Notes under the pieces: generated by a model
Databases searched by the model: none
What the model was told of the DNA's origin: nothing
The model's input: the letters and a program-made list of their open reading frames with translations, nothing else
Program-made: the position numbers and the translations under genes
DNA from: Asterella californica
Taxonomy: Eukaryota > Streptophyta > Marchantiopsida > Marchantiales > Aytoniaceae
Length of the DNA stretch: 64,000 nt
Direction of reading: 5' to 3'
Assembly (NCBI GenBank): GCA_036924285.1
Contig: JAYKYS010000001.1
Coordinates: 34,409,501 to 34,473,500 of the forward strand
Shown: positions 42,201 to 54,321 of the stretch, in pieces
How the letters are laid out: the number at the start of each line of letters is the position of its first letter
How positions within the stretch are numbered: position 1 is the stretch's first letter

Positions 42201-42812
42201 TGTCGGTCCGTACACTATGAAGTCTTGATTTTACATTTTTGTTAATTAATTTACTGGTTGTAGAGTAAATAAGAAGAATAGGTAGTAGAAGATATAAGAT
42301 AAAAGTAGAGTTTAGTGAAGAAGATCTATTCTTGAGGAATCAAGAGAAGTTGTGAAGTCAGTTTGGATGGAAGTTCCTCATGAATGGATTCTTTGAGTGG
42401 AGAGCTTTCTAACGATATGTTATGCGAGACAAACGGAGTCCAAATGACGAAGTTACTAAGGATTGAAGAATCGATGAAATCGATGAGGAATGATCTTTTC
42501 GTACTTCGATCGACGAAGAACTTCGGCGGTCTGTGAAACCTTAATTGTGACACATGTGACAAAGGTGTAGTGATGTATAAGAGCGACGAGTTAGGTCATT
42601 TGTCATATTGTGTCAAAAGTGCTAGAGAGGGTGAAAAGGCTGATAGAAAGATATCGACAAAGAAGCTTCTCTTCGACGAAGACTGTTCAAGGAAGAAAAT
42701 TATAAGTGAAGAAGGTCATTCTTCTTTCCTCACTCTGTTCTTCGTACCTCAACACATCTGCATACTACAATATTTTCTTCTTCGCACTTCATCAACTCTT
42801 CCTACTTCATAG

Positions 42813-44500
42813 ATGCACGACATGCAGACATCGAAACCATCACGACTTCGGACCTTGGATATGAACTATGCAAGACATTGTAGATATGAGAAGGACCTCG
42901 AGGATATGACGTTGTCTTTTCTTTTACTACTGTGGTGGTCGATGGTGTCCTCGAAGCTGATCCAAGAACTTCGGATGTGCCGAGAGCATCCTTCGGAGGA
43001 GTCATATGAGAGGTTTGAGAACTGGATCGAAGAAAACTAGAGCTTCCTACTAAGAATCGACAAAGTAGAAAAAGAAGGAGATCTGCTGTTTGACAGCACT
43101 TCGTTGCACACACCAGTGGAATCGCTGAGGAACTTTTCTCGCTTGTTCAAGGAGCTACCTCAAGGGAGGAACAAATATCGTATAAGAGACTTCCTCGACG
43201 CGAAGAAGCACGAGGTAGCAAATGCGATTATGGATATCTTTCGACTGAAGAGGACAACTTACATGTAGAACTGGCAGATCTCTTCATTGAAGAACTCTTC
43301 GTCCATAAGAGAGCACGTTGGATGAGGATGTACAGAAGTTGTGGATCAAAGACGACATGATGTACATCGACGTCTTTGTATCAGTCTTCTACATGAGGAT
43401 AGGGTTGATCATCAAAGAAGACAAGAAGAAGTTAGGCTTCGTAGATCAATCCGAAGAAGATGCATTTGTAGTGGAGCCAACTCCGTAAAGAGATGTACCG
43501 ATGGAGTAGCTCTTTGATGAAGTTGCCACTGACAAAGTCATGAATGAGTCAGAGATCGTGAAATTGGACAAAGTTGACGATATCGAAGAAGTCGTAGCGA
43601 CTGTATGAAGAAGATGACGAAGAAGAATATTGGGAGAGACACCAAGGTCTACGTCGTCGACTTCTTGGAAGAAGATGAAAAGAAAGCGAACAGTGTATAT
43701 AGAGGAGTTCAATGTGGACGATGTCGCTATGGAGGAATAAGAAACATCGATCAAGAAGAAGAAGGAAGAGGTCGATGAAGTACAAAGACGTTCTTCTTCG
43801 ACTGAAGATGTTCATCGATTGAGTACTTCGGTGAAGTACCTACAAGAGGTGGTGGTATCATTGCTCTTCGCTCTCGAAGAGAATCATGATACGTATAAGC
43901 AGATGGTCCGGAGATAGTTAAACTTGACAAGGCTTGTATAGATGTTGAACTTCAGCGGAGGTAGTAGAGAAGGAGAATCTACGAGCTACTATCTTGGCGG
44001 TGAAGAGGGAAGTCACTACGAAGAGAGAAGAAGTACGTAGACTGACTTCGGAGCAAGAAGTCTTACTTCGTCAGAAGTCTGAGATCAGGAAAGAGCACGA
44101 GAATGTGTTATTTTGGCAAAGAAGGAGCTAATCGAGATGAGATTTCAACCCGATGTCAAGATGTCGTAGCGGAAATGACTATGGAAATAGAGGAGTTGAA
44201 GACGAAGTGTACTTCGGCCGAAGAACAATCAGCGATTGTTCTTAGTCGAGTTGAGCTGACGTTGAAGAATTATTAAACGACGGATATGGATACTTCGGAG
44301 CTAGATCTTCTCTGAGAGATTAGACAGGAGTTAGTGATAGAAGATGTAGAGGATTCTTCGGCAAAGAATCGAGTAGCTATGCTAGGACAGAGGGTAGTGA
44401 GAGAACTTCGGGAGATTAGAGCAACTATAGAGTTCTCGGTTAGTGAGATAGTTAGAGAGTTGGCGTTAGATTTTGGTGTTGTTCCTGGTGTCATTTTTGG
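42813..44500 (+). pseudogene. Broken LTR-encoded protein of insertion H
   Basis: Pieces in several frames parallel the D protein: FLLLLWWSMVSSKLIQEL with RMCREHPSEES (D: LLENWGVISSDLLQE with ICRGHSSED), then GDLLFDST, GRNKYRIRDF, IFRLKRTTYM and NWQISS, and at the C-terminus VIEDVEDSSAKNRVAMLGQR with ELREIRATIEFSVSE (D: SAKSRIVRLAERI, DLKELRETVKF). Stops include TAG after WIEEN (about 43037) and before NWQI (about 43267), plus frameshifts. Clearly dead. Confidence 0.75.
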
Positions 44501-44579
44501 ATGTAAGATCTTCATCGGTCAGTACAAATATTCACTCTACTTCTTAGGAAGTCAGATCTGGTGATTTTGGACGAAGTTG

Positions 44580-44587
44580 TATATAAA
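44580..44587 (+). promoter_or_regulatory. TATA box of insertion H
   Basis: TATATAAA lies just downstream of the ORF end, within a block that aligns with D (AGATC then GACGAAG-TG-TATATAA). It marks the likely LTR promoter and puts the ORF in U3. Confidence 0.6.
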
Positions 44588-45240
44588 CGTTGTGTTGTTC
44601 ATTTTGTTCATTCTTTGGACCCCTCAAGTTTTTATTTTGTTATTTGAATTTTATGTTATTTACAGGGCCAGTGTGTAGTTGTCTTGTTTGGAGTTTTACC
44701 TACAAAGTTTCATAGTGTGTTGTGGTAGGAGTTAGTATAAGTGATGAAGTACTTTGTCGGTTGCACGCGAAACTTGAGAGAAGTTTAAGACGAAGACTGA
44801 AAACAAACCAGCAACTACGAAGTAGTTTTAAGACGAAGTACTTTAGAGGAAGTGTTCTTCTTGAGAAGTATCTTCGATCTGAAGTTCTTTTTAGGAAGCA
44901 GTTTTGAAGAAGTATTCTTCGTACTTCGACGGAAGAAGATAATTCTTTGTCAGAGTTTCCGATAACAGTAATGGTGAAGATATCTAGCGTTTATAGTGAT
45001 AGAGGCTACTTAGTAGCACTTCAACAATACTTCTCTAAGAAGATTTATCATTCGTGGCTCCGTACTCTTGTGTTTATCTGTTTCTTGAGGTCCTTGACTT
45101 ATTTAGTATATGTTACGTTATTTGTCAAGATTAGCAACTCTATCTTGTTGGAAAGACTTGAGTTTGATCTCCACCGGTGTTGAGAGCGTGAAGTTTGATA
45201 TGAGAATACATGGGACATCTGACTGTAGAGAGATATAGCA

Positions 45241-46136
45241 AGTCTTTGGACCTACTCGATGAAATCCTAGTGTCCTCACTATCTAACCTATAAGCTTGTC
45301 CAGGCTTCTACTGACCTAACATGACCTTAAGAGTATTACACGTGCATCACACAACACAAGTGGACCTTCAATCTTATCCTGAGTACAAGAAGTATCTATT
45401 CATGATGAACATACACTATAGCTCACAAGAGTACCTTCATGCAGTTCCAACTCTAGTTCCCAAGTCATTTGCTCAAAGCCAACCAAGTAGGTGAAATTAC
45501 TCTTCTCTTTTGAAACCCGTCACGCTATAATCCAAACTTTGACAACCTCGTGCTTCCAACTCGAACTTCCAATTGGGCTCAAACTTCATAGGAAATTCTC
45601 TCTTCAACTTTAGACCCCAAACTAGTTGCCCGAAATGGACCAAGTCTTTCGTCTGTGCTAACTTATGAGCTTTCCAAACCTCGGTGGCTAAAATCCATGA
45701 CTCCAACACTTTCACTTAACCAAATGAGATGAAATTTCATATACAACAAGCTGATATGGCACACTCTAATCCTGAAAATTTTCACTTAAAGATTCGATCC
45801 CACGCTCATGGAACAACCCAATCCTTAAATCTAAGAAAAAAGATTTTACCTCTATTTCTCAACTATCACAGCCAATTTCAATCGATCATTTTGAGATCAA
45901 ATCCAACCAAACGTATGACCATTTTACATCAGTGCAACCGGCACAGCGTCAACTATCCAATTCATTCGACAAAACCAAAAGATCATCTCACTAACTCTCG
46001 AGACACTCGGAAACGTGACTCAAGGTACCGATCCGACCCCCTGACTTTGAACGATCATAACACCCACTGCGACTAGCTCTATGATCATATCACCCTAACC
46101 CAAACGGGGGTTGTGAGTGCAGTCCACGTAGCTAGA
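45241..46136. other. Unassigned stretch
   Basis: No recognisable gene, repeat or LTR end. AT-rich, with only short open frames in all directions. Confidence 0.4.
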
Positions 46137-47512
46137 TGTAGTGTCTCAGGATTTCTCCTTTACACCATTGTAGCATAAAAGACTTCGTTCCTCAAGAAGA
46201 TTTACACTTAGTTACACTGTTTTAAGTTCTAAGATCTGTTCAAACTCACAAACACCCTAGTTTTACCCAGAAGTTCCTTCTAACTCATAAAGCCATGCGG
46301 CTTCCAGACCCTTTAAAAGACGCTCTGGATCACAACACACAACTATTACTTAAAATACAACACAAATATACACTGAGAAGACATGGAAGATGATTATCCT
46401 AGCCCAAGCTTCCAATCTTCTCACGTCGGCTTTCAGAGGCAAATCTCGTCTTTTGAGGGTTCAACTTGGCTTCTGACACCCTTAGAACACTGCCACTGCT
46501 CAGTAGATGCCAATTACTACTCCATACCACAAATTATCATTACGATATTCAACTGATTAGATCATTCACAAGGTGTATGTCTTCTTAACCTTCCCAGGCT
46601 TCTGCCTGTTGAAATAATCTTCTGGTAGCACTACAACGATACTCACATCCACTGATACTCACACAAAGCTTCTATAACCAAGTAGAGATAGAGTGAAGAT
46701 GGGAAGATGAGAGAAGAGAAGGAAGAAGAGAAAATTAACAAAAGAGAAATGAAAGAAAAGAGAGAAATCAATCTTCCGATAGGTTTCTAGTCCGGGTCCT
46801 GACTAATAAGCCATCCTTGCTTGTAGTAAATTGGAGGAGAAGATCGAATATCTACTTACAGTTCCACTATCTTCTTGTTGAGGATGTGGTAAGAAGCAAT
46901 CTGATGTGGTAAGGAGCAATCTGCCAGCTTCTGTATACTTTAGGTCTTTCCGCTCGAGGCAGTCCTGGAGTTACTTACCACCCACTGTTCTTTTGACCAA
47001 ATGAGGTTTTACAGGGGTTTAGACCTGTGTCGATACTCTCATCACCTAAATCTTCGACTTCTTGCTTGGTACTCAGTCAACTTCTACAAATACTGCTTCT
47101 AGCTTCTTCTGCCCTTGCTTCGACTACTCTGTCTCAAGAGATCAATCTCTTATGGACAGTCCGTATATGGAACCGAAGTGCTCCACTAGATGAGACAAAC
47201 TTGGACACTACAGAGCTTCTAACAATCACCGCCACTCAACAGGAAAACTTCCCATGCATAATTGAGTATGAATTCGATGAAACCCAATCTCTAGAAGACT
47301 TCTGTAAGCAAAAATTATCAATCAAATCCATGAGAAGAAGTTACATCGGCTTCTGGTAGCTACTCCTTCAGCTTTCTGTCACTACTCCTCCACACACCAG
47401 ACTAAACAAGACTATATGAGGATGTCGTTCTCTGTCTACTCTATCTACTCCTGTCTACATTCCTGTGATCCTCTCTTAAGTGCGGAGGTGCAGACCTACT
47501 ATGTGCGCGTTG
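46137..47512 (-). repeat. A-like LTR end, interrupted by B3
   Basis: Minus strand ends GAGACACTACA at 46137. Landmarks shared with 6209-7470: GTTCTAAGATCTGTTCAAAC, CAGGCTTCTGCCT, GGTTTCTAGTCCGG-TCCTGACTAA and TAAGCCATCC. More diverged than F is from A. Element B3 begins at 47513, so the remaining LTR would lie beyond the window. Confidence 0.7.
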
Positions 47513-48136
47513 TCGGAGTGTGATCCGTCTACCTAGGAAAGCGCCGGGCTTCAGGCTGTGGTTGTTTACTCAAGAGGTTGGCTTTCAGGTCACAATAGGG
47601 CTATAAACACTCACACAGATGTGTAAGATCTAGTAATATGCTCAGAGAGCGAAATTCTAGTCTAGCTGGCAGTAATAAGATCCGGCGGCGAACTTTGACA
47701 CTCACAGAGAAGAAAACTATGAAGGTTTAGACTTCTAAACTTCCCCTACATGCAAATGAGGTACTACTGGACTCACAAACGAAGTTTCAGCCTGAGATCA
47801 AATTCTGACACGGAGATATGGACAGAAAAGTTCTGAGTAAGAAATTTGCGGCAATTTCTGGTACCCAGCTGGCTATTTCAACCTAGAACAGAAGATTGGC
47901 TCGATCAAATTCAAATATTCTCACAATATTTGAAGTCTACAGGGTGCTGAACCTCCCTGTGAAGTTGGGACTCCTGAATGTACACAGAACTCCAGATCTC
48001 CTCCTCTGAAGTCGCTGCTCTAGATTAAGAGCTTTCCAGACCCCTCCAGCTTCAGCGGCCGCCTTGAATTACTCAGTCACTCAATCGATGCAAAACTTTT
48101 TGGGAAATTGTAGCCCTGCTGGTAGAGAACACAACC
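47513..48136 (-). repeat. 3' LTR fragment of B3
   Basis: Downstream half of the family B LTR, nearly identical to 63640-64000 over the shared part. Joined directly to protease sequence at about 48137. Confidence 0.85.
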
Positions 48137-50113
48137 ATGGGCCATCTCCCACGCTTGTACAGCTCCTTAGACATTAGATTAATCTCTGAGCCATGATCAA
48201 TCAACGCCACCACAGGTTCCTCTAGATCTCCCAGCTTCACTAAGGTCTCTGTGGTTGCTCTTGCCCAATGGTTGTGAGAGTAATGGCTCTTCTGCGATGC
48301 TTCCACCTCATCTTCAAACCTCACGTGCTGATAGGATCTCCCCTCTGATACTTGAGAGCAGTAACCAGCAATCTCATCTTCCTCATCATCCGACAGTTTG
48401 GTCCCTAGAGCATTAAGCGTAGCTACTTCATCCAAAATCTGACGTTTCCTCTTGATGATATCTATGATAACCTCGTGGAACTCACGCTTTGCAATCCCAA
48501 GAATCTCACCCAAAGTAAACTCAACTTTCCCATTCAAGATACGGTTCTCTAACACCTGCTTCAAGTCTGTAGCAATCTCAATGTCAGACTGAAGTTTGTA
48601 TGCATGCATCTTACCCTTCTCCTTGCTTCTCTCCTTCTCCTTTGGTGTTGTAGGTGATAGATCCTCCATAGTTTCCTCCCGAGTAGGTGTTGTCTCCTGT
48701 CTTGCCTCTGGTCTAGCCCTTTCACTCCTTGTAGCAGGTCGTTTGGCTGTAGAAGCCTCACCTGCATCCTGCCTTCTGCGTTTTTCTTCGAGTACAGCTT
48801 CATGCTGACTTCTTGCAACATAAGCATGCACTGACATAGTATCCACAGGGTCATTCCATCCTGTAGTTTCTCGAATTGAGTTGCCAACCCTCCGTAGCAC
48901 ATCCTTGTCTAACTCTGTTCTAGCTACGGATCGCACTACATCAGACCACAACCCAGTAGTTCCTTTCTCTCTCTCCATTTCCACTTTCACTCCACACGTA
49001 GCAGCATTCACAAGAGAAACAACATGTGATGCTGATATCTCATTCACAAGTCTCTTCATACCACCCTTGCCAAAGTTGGTTCCCAACATTATCCCAGTCT
49101 CTCTCAGATGGATCTTACCATCTTTGAAGAAGATCATATCCTTCCTCAATGCATCTGAAAACTCCCCACAATCTCTTCTTACATGGTCTAGGCTATCACA
49201 CCATATACAACGATGAACAAAGTCTTCTCTCATCTGAGGTCTCTGCAAAGCAGGCTGTACATTCTGCTCCTTCTCTTCTAACCTAGTGAGCTTAAGCTTA
49301 AGCTCCTTCATACCCTTAATCAACTCATCAAGCGATGAGTCTTCCTCTCTAGCAATTACATAAGCGGGTTTAGTAGGCAACTGCTTGACAGGAATTATGA
49401 GAGGTGCTGCTTCACTTACCACCACCTTGTCCCTTCTTCTCTGTCTCTTGGTCAGCAAAGAAACAGCCTCTTCAACCTCCTTCCAATCAGTCTTCAATCC
49501 TCTCTCCCTCACTCTTGTCTTCCAGCAACAGCTCAAGCTTCTCCTGAATAGTCACGTCCGCTGCTTGTAGGAAAAGCTCTGTCTTCTCCACCTCTAGTGT
49601 AAGCTTCTCTGTCCTAGAAAGCTGAGCATACTGACGATCAAACTCCCTTAACAACTCATTTACAGACAAACCTTTGTTAGGCTTCACCACCCACTCCAAG
49701 AACGTTCTCTTGATCACCCTCTCTGAATCTTCAATGTAGTACTCCTCCTTCAAAGCTCGCATAAAGCTCTCCCAACTCTGTCCTTGCTGCTGCTTGAGCT
49801 CTTTCACACGCCCCCGAATCTCAGGCACAACAGCAAGTTCAAAGTTCTCCACCATCTCCTTCTCAGGTACCTTGTTCACCTCCATCTCCCTAGCATAGTA
49901 TCGCACGTACTTGGAAATATCTGTCTCCTTGAACTGGTCCATCTGATGCCTTGATTGCAACGCCTTGGTTGCTAATACCTCCTTCCTCTCTGTGGTCTGC
50001 TGCTGCTGCATAAACATGGAAAAAGCTTGAAACATCTTCATCGTAGCAGCATCCAACTGAGCAGGTTGCTGAGCAGCAGCAGCACCTCCACTTGATGATC
50101 CTTGGTTGGCCAT
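48137..50113 (-). pseudogene. gag: Gag and protease start of B3
   Basis: ATG at 50113 (MANQGSSSGGAAAAQQPAQL). Capsid: DISKYVRYYAREMEVNKVPE, SWESFMRALKEEYYIED, SVNELLREFDRQYAQLS. A one-base insertion near 49500 shifts the frame; afterwards come TKRQRRRDKVVVSEAAP, a zinc knuckle CIWCDSLDHVRRDC and the region leading to the protease motif VALIDHGSEINLMSKEL. Frame runs on through the deletion junction into antisense-free LTR sequence and stops at 48073. Best-preserved family B gag in the window. Confidence 0.85.
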
Positions 50114-50187
50114 GATATCTGATCCTGTAACACTCTCAAGAAAACTCCCACCCTAGGTGTTTCACGTCGAGTTCACCAAAAGAGAGT

Positions 50188-50385
50188 ATGTCGGAGTGTG
50201 ATCCGTCTACCTAGGAAAGCGCCGGGCTTCTGGCTGTGGTTGTTTACTCAAGAGGTTGGCTTTCAAGTCACAATAGGGCTATAAACACTCACACAGACGT
50301 GTAAGATCTAGTAATATGCTCAGAGAGCGAAATTCAGATCTAGCTGGCAATAATAGGATCCGGCGGCGAACTTTGACACTCACGG
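50188..50385 (-). repeat. 5' LTR end of B3, left of the B1 insertion
   Basis: Plus strand starts TGTCGGAGTGTGATCCG, the complement of the family B LTR end. Followed at 50382-50385 by ACGG, duplicated at 63609-63612 by the B1 insertion. Confidence 0.88.
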
Positions 50386-51756
50386 TGTCGCGCTACTTGG
50401 CGGCTACATGCTTGACTTCTACTCCGACGCTTAGGTTTAGTAATTCTAGAAGTTAGCTCATATTACTTCTAGTCCTTTATGTATATGTTTGACACCTTTG
50501 CATGCGGTGTTAACACTATTTTGAGTCCTAGTAGGCTGAGAGTATGTTAGTTATCTTGTTCAAGCATTTGTGCGCTTGTGCAAGTGACTTCTTACTTGTC
50601 TATGACCTTCAATGTACATAACTTAGGGTTTCCATGCTGATAGGGGTTTGAGCTCATGGGTTGTATTTACTTGTCGCCTATGCACGCTTTCTAGCTGATT
50701 TAAGTTATTTTTCAGGACTACGTGTCATTTTAGGTAGTTTAAGTTTTATGCTGGCACTCTAGGGGGCTTTACGTGGTAGCCTATGAGTGTAGAAAAGTTA
50801 CCAGGTAGTTTAAGGCACAAAAGGACAGTCAAGTGGAGCTATGAACTCCCATTGGTCCATTTTTGTCTTTTGTAAAACTCTAAGTTTAGAAACAGAGCTC
50901 TAGAGTGAAGTTCGAGCATTTGGTGAGGTATCTGGGAAATCTGAGAACACAGGGAAAGAGAGCTCGTCGTGCCAAGCACTGTCAGTGAAATTTTTGCTCG
51001 ATTTGGATCAATAAACAAGGAGTTATGCCCAATTGAAGTTCGGATTGTGCCAAAACTGCATCACTTTTGTTGATTTTAGGATTTTCGGTGCCAATTGCAG
51101 CAGAATCGAGGAAATCACTTCAAAACTTCGTGGTTGCGTTCACTGTCAGAAGGGCTACGACTGCCTAAAAAGTTTCGAATCATTTGAGTAACTGAGTAAT
51201 TCAGAGCGGCCGCTGAAGCTGAGGGGGTCTGAAAAGCTTTTAATCTAGAGCAGTGACTTCAGAAGAGGAGATCTGGAGTTCTGTGTACATTCAGGAGTCC
51301 CAACTTCACAGGGATGTTCAGCATCCTGTAGACTTCAAATACTGTGAGAAGATTTGAAATTCATCGAGCCAATTCTCTGTTCTATGTCAGAATAGCTGTC
51401 TAGGTGCCAGAAATTGCCATAATTCTCTTATTCAGAACTTTTCTGTCAACATCTCCGTGCTAGAATTCAATCTCAAGCTGAAACTTCGTGTGTGTGTTCA
51501 GTAGTACCTCATTTACATGTAGGGGAAGTTTAGAAGTCTAAACCTTCATAGTTTTCCTCTCTTTGAGTGCCAAAGTTCACCGTCTAAACCTATTACTACT
51601 AGTGAGATCTAAGTTTCTCTTTTTGAGCATATTAGAGGATCCTACACTCCTGTGTGAGTGCTTATAGCTTCTGTTGTGACCTGAAAGCCAACCTCTTGAG
51701 TAAAACCACAGCCAGAAGCCCGGCGCTTTCCTAGGTAGACGGATCACACTCCGACA
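50386..51756 (+). repeat. 5' LTR of B1
   Basis: TGTCGCGCTACTTGG to CACTCCGACA, 1371 bp. A TGG-led candidate primer site, TGGTGAACTCGACGTGAA, starts at 51768, 11 bases after the LTR; the same sequence is present in B3. The tRNA is not identified. Confidence 0.93.
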
Positions 51757-51832
51757 TACTCTCTTTTTGGTGAACTCGACGTGAAACACCTAGGGTGGGA
51801 GTTTTCTTGAGAGTGTTACAGGATCAGATATC

Positions 51833-53427
51833 ATGGCCAACCAAGGATCATCAAGTGGAGGTGCTGCTGCTACTCAGCAACCTGCTCAGTTGGATGCTGC
51901 TACGATGAAGATGTTCCAAGCTTTTCACATGTTTATGCAGCAGCAGCAGAGCACAAAGAGGAAGGAGGTGTTAGCAACCAAGGCGTTGCAATCTGTGGTG
52001 CACCAGATGGACCAGTTCAAGGGTACAGATATTTCCAAGTATGTGCGATACTATGCTAGGGAGATGGAGGTGAACAAGGTACCTGAGAAGGAGATGGTGG
52101 AGAACTTTGAGGTTGCTGTTGTCCCTGAGATTCGTGGGCGTGTGAAGGAGCTCAAGCAGGAGCAAGGACAGAGTTGGGAGAGCTTTATGCGAGCTTTGAG
52201 GAGGAGTACTACACTGAAGATTCAGAGAGGGTGACCAAGAGAACGTTCTTGGAGTGGGTGGTTAAGCCTAACAAAGGTTTGTCTGTAAATGAGTTGTTAA
52301 GGGAGTTTGATCGTCAGTATGCTCAGCTTTCTAAGACAGAGAAGCTTACACTAGAGGTGGAGAAGACCGAGCTTTTCCTACAAGCAACGGACGTGACTAT
52401 TCAGGAGAAGCTTGAGCTGTTGCTGGAAGACAAGAGTGAGGAGACAGGATTGAAGACTGACTGGAAGGAGGATGAAGAGGCTGTTTCTTTGCTGACCAAG
52501 AGACAGAGAAGAAGGGACAAGGTGGTGGTAAGTGAAGCAACACCTCTGATAATTCTTGTCAAGCAATTGCCTACTAAGCCTGCTTTGGTAATTGCTAGAG
52601 AGGAAGACTCACCGCTTGATGAGTTGATTAAGGGTATGAAGGAGCTTAAGCTTAAGCTCACTAGGTTAGAAGAGAAGGAGCAGAATGTACAGCCTGCTTT
52701 GCAGAGACCTCAGATGAGAGAAGGCTTTGTTCATCGTTGTATATGGTGTGATAGCCTAGATCATGTAAGAAGAGATTGTGGGGAGTTTTCAGATGCATTG
52801 AGGAAGGATCTTATCTTCTTCAAAGATGGTAAGATCCACCTGAGAGAGACTGGGATGATGTTGGGAACCAACTTTGGCAAGGGTGGTATGAAGAGGCTTG
52901 TGAATGAGATATCAGCATCACATGTTGTTTCTCTTGTGAATGTTGCTACCTGTGGAGTGAAAGTGGAGATGGAGAGAGAGAAAGGGACTACTGGGTTGTG
53001 GTCTGATGTAGTGCGGTCTGTAGCTAGAACAGAGCTAGACAAGGATGTGCTACGAAGGGTTGGCAACTCAATTCGAGAGACTACAGGATGGAATGATCAT
53101 GTGGATACTATGTCAGTGCATGCTTATGTTGCAAGAAGTCAGCATGAAGCTGTACTAGAAGAAAAACGCAGGAGGGAGGATGCAGGTGAGGCTTCTACAG
53201 CCAAACGGCCTGCTACAAGGAGTTAAAGGGCTAGACCAGAGGCAAGGCACGAGACAACACCTACTCGGGAGGAGAATATGGAGGATCTACCATCTACAAC
53301 ACCAAAGGAGAAAGAGAGAAGCAAGGAGAAGGGTAAGATGCATGCATACAAACTTCAGTCTGACATTGAGATTGCTACAGACTTGAAACAGGTGTTAGAG
53401 AACCGTATCTTGAATGGGAAGGTTGAG
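51833..53427 (+). pseudogene. gag: Gag of B1
   Basis: ATG at 51833 (MANQGSSSGGAAATQQPAQL). Capsid as in B3; a missing A near 52199 shifts the frame compared with B3. The second frame (to 53226) holds WVVKPNKGLSVNELLREF, a Lys/Arg stretch, the zinc knuckle CIWCDSLDHVRRDC, NFGKGGMKRLVNEISASHVV and SIRETTGWNDHVD. TAA at 53224-53226 replaces GAA of B2 and B3. The same frame continues to the D insertion at 53433. Confidence 0.85.
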
Positions 53428-54250
53428 TTTACTGTAACAACCCAGAGAAACACAAAGTATCGGAAATAGTAAATTAAAGATCGTTCCCACGAAGATACAG
53501 TTAACAATTACACAAAACACAGTACTACAACGTCACAATGATAATTCAGATAGTTTTCTGTTATTCTCACGGAATGGAATAATATCCGGATGAGAGTTCA
53601 AGTCTGATAAGAAACCAAACCCAAGTACAAACCTGATAAATCGAATACAAACAACAATGAAATAGTTCTTTGATCAGGGACCCTTCCGACAAACATAAAT
53701 AGAAGATTCGAGAAGACAAATGTGTGGGTAAATGGGGTAGCAAAATACTGCTGAAATGTTACTAGTCTTCTGAAAAGACAGAAGAATACAAATTTCACAT
53801 CAAGGTTCAAAGAATAAGCCCCTACTCTTCCTAAGAAATGTTCTTCCAACTAAATCCTCACTCTTAAGAATCCCACTTATTTGAAGAAGGCAGACTTAAG
53901 ACGAAGCCACCATCATCCAAACTCTTCTTACAATTTAACTTATGCTTCTCCACTTCACAGTAACTAATGTATTCTCAGATCTTCGTTCAAACACCTTCGA
54001 AGTATACAGTCTCAACTTCGGCCGAAGTCACCTTCGGTCAAATTCTCCACTGAAGTCACTTCGTCCGATGTAAATGATAAAGGCCTTCGTCAATCAGAAT
54101 TACACCTGCGACAGCAAACTACGTCCTTCGTAGGTAAATCGCCTTCGCCCACTTTCATTCACACACTCACTCCGCAATCTTGCGCAATTGAAAATTAAGA
54201 AACAAAAATTGAAAACATGGAAAAGGTAAAATGACTGAAACTCGTATCGC

Positions 54251-54257
54251 TTATATA
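54251..54257 (-). promoter_or_regulatory. TATA box of insertion D
   Basis: Minus strand GAAGGAGTATATAAGCG, about 65 bases after the ORF stop, aligned with the TATA box of H. It is the likely LTR promoter, downstream of the ORF. Confidence 0.6.
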
Positions 54258-54321
54258 CTCCTTCGCCCTAAGATGGCGGATCTCATTTCCTACAAAAGAT
54301 GGTCACATCTAGACCGCATGA

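Larger units (their letters stand above)
42216..45240 (+). mobile_element. Insertion H: degenerate relative of insertion D
   Basis: The left end TATGAAGTCTTGATTTTACA matches the ORF-side end of D (TGTGAAGCCTTGGATTTTCAC, read on the minus strand), with TG changed to TA. Then come a related 5' leader, a broken homolog of the D protein, and the conserved TATA region. The right end was not identified; 45240 is an estimate. No gag or pol. Confidence 0.65.
47513..50385 (-). mobile_element. Element B3: internally deleted family B element
   Basis: Minus-strand order from the right: LTR end (50188-50385, continued at 63613-64000 after the B1 insertion), leader, gag, protease start, then a jump into the second half of a 3' LTR (47513-48136). 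Protease, pol and the first half of the 3' LTR are deleted. Left flank ends GCGT before TGTCGG. Confidence 0.85.

Noticed and set aside
46080..46136. Primer-binding site next to the A-like LTR end
   Set aside because: No TGG-led tRNA-like sequence directly after the LTR end, so it may be a solo or truncated LTR.
47027..47359. 110-codon plus frame
   Set aside because: Lies in an A-like LTR and matches no part of the LTR-encoded protein family.
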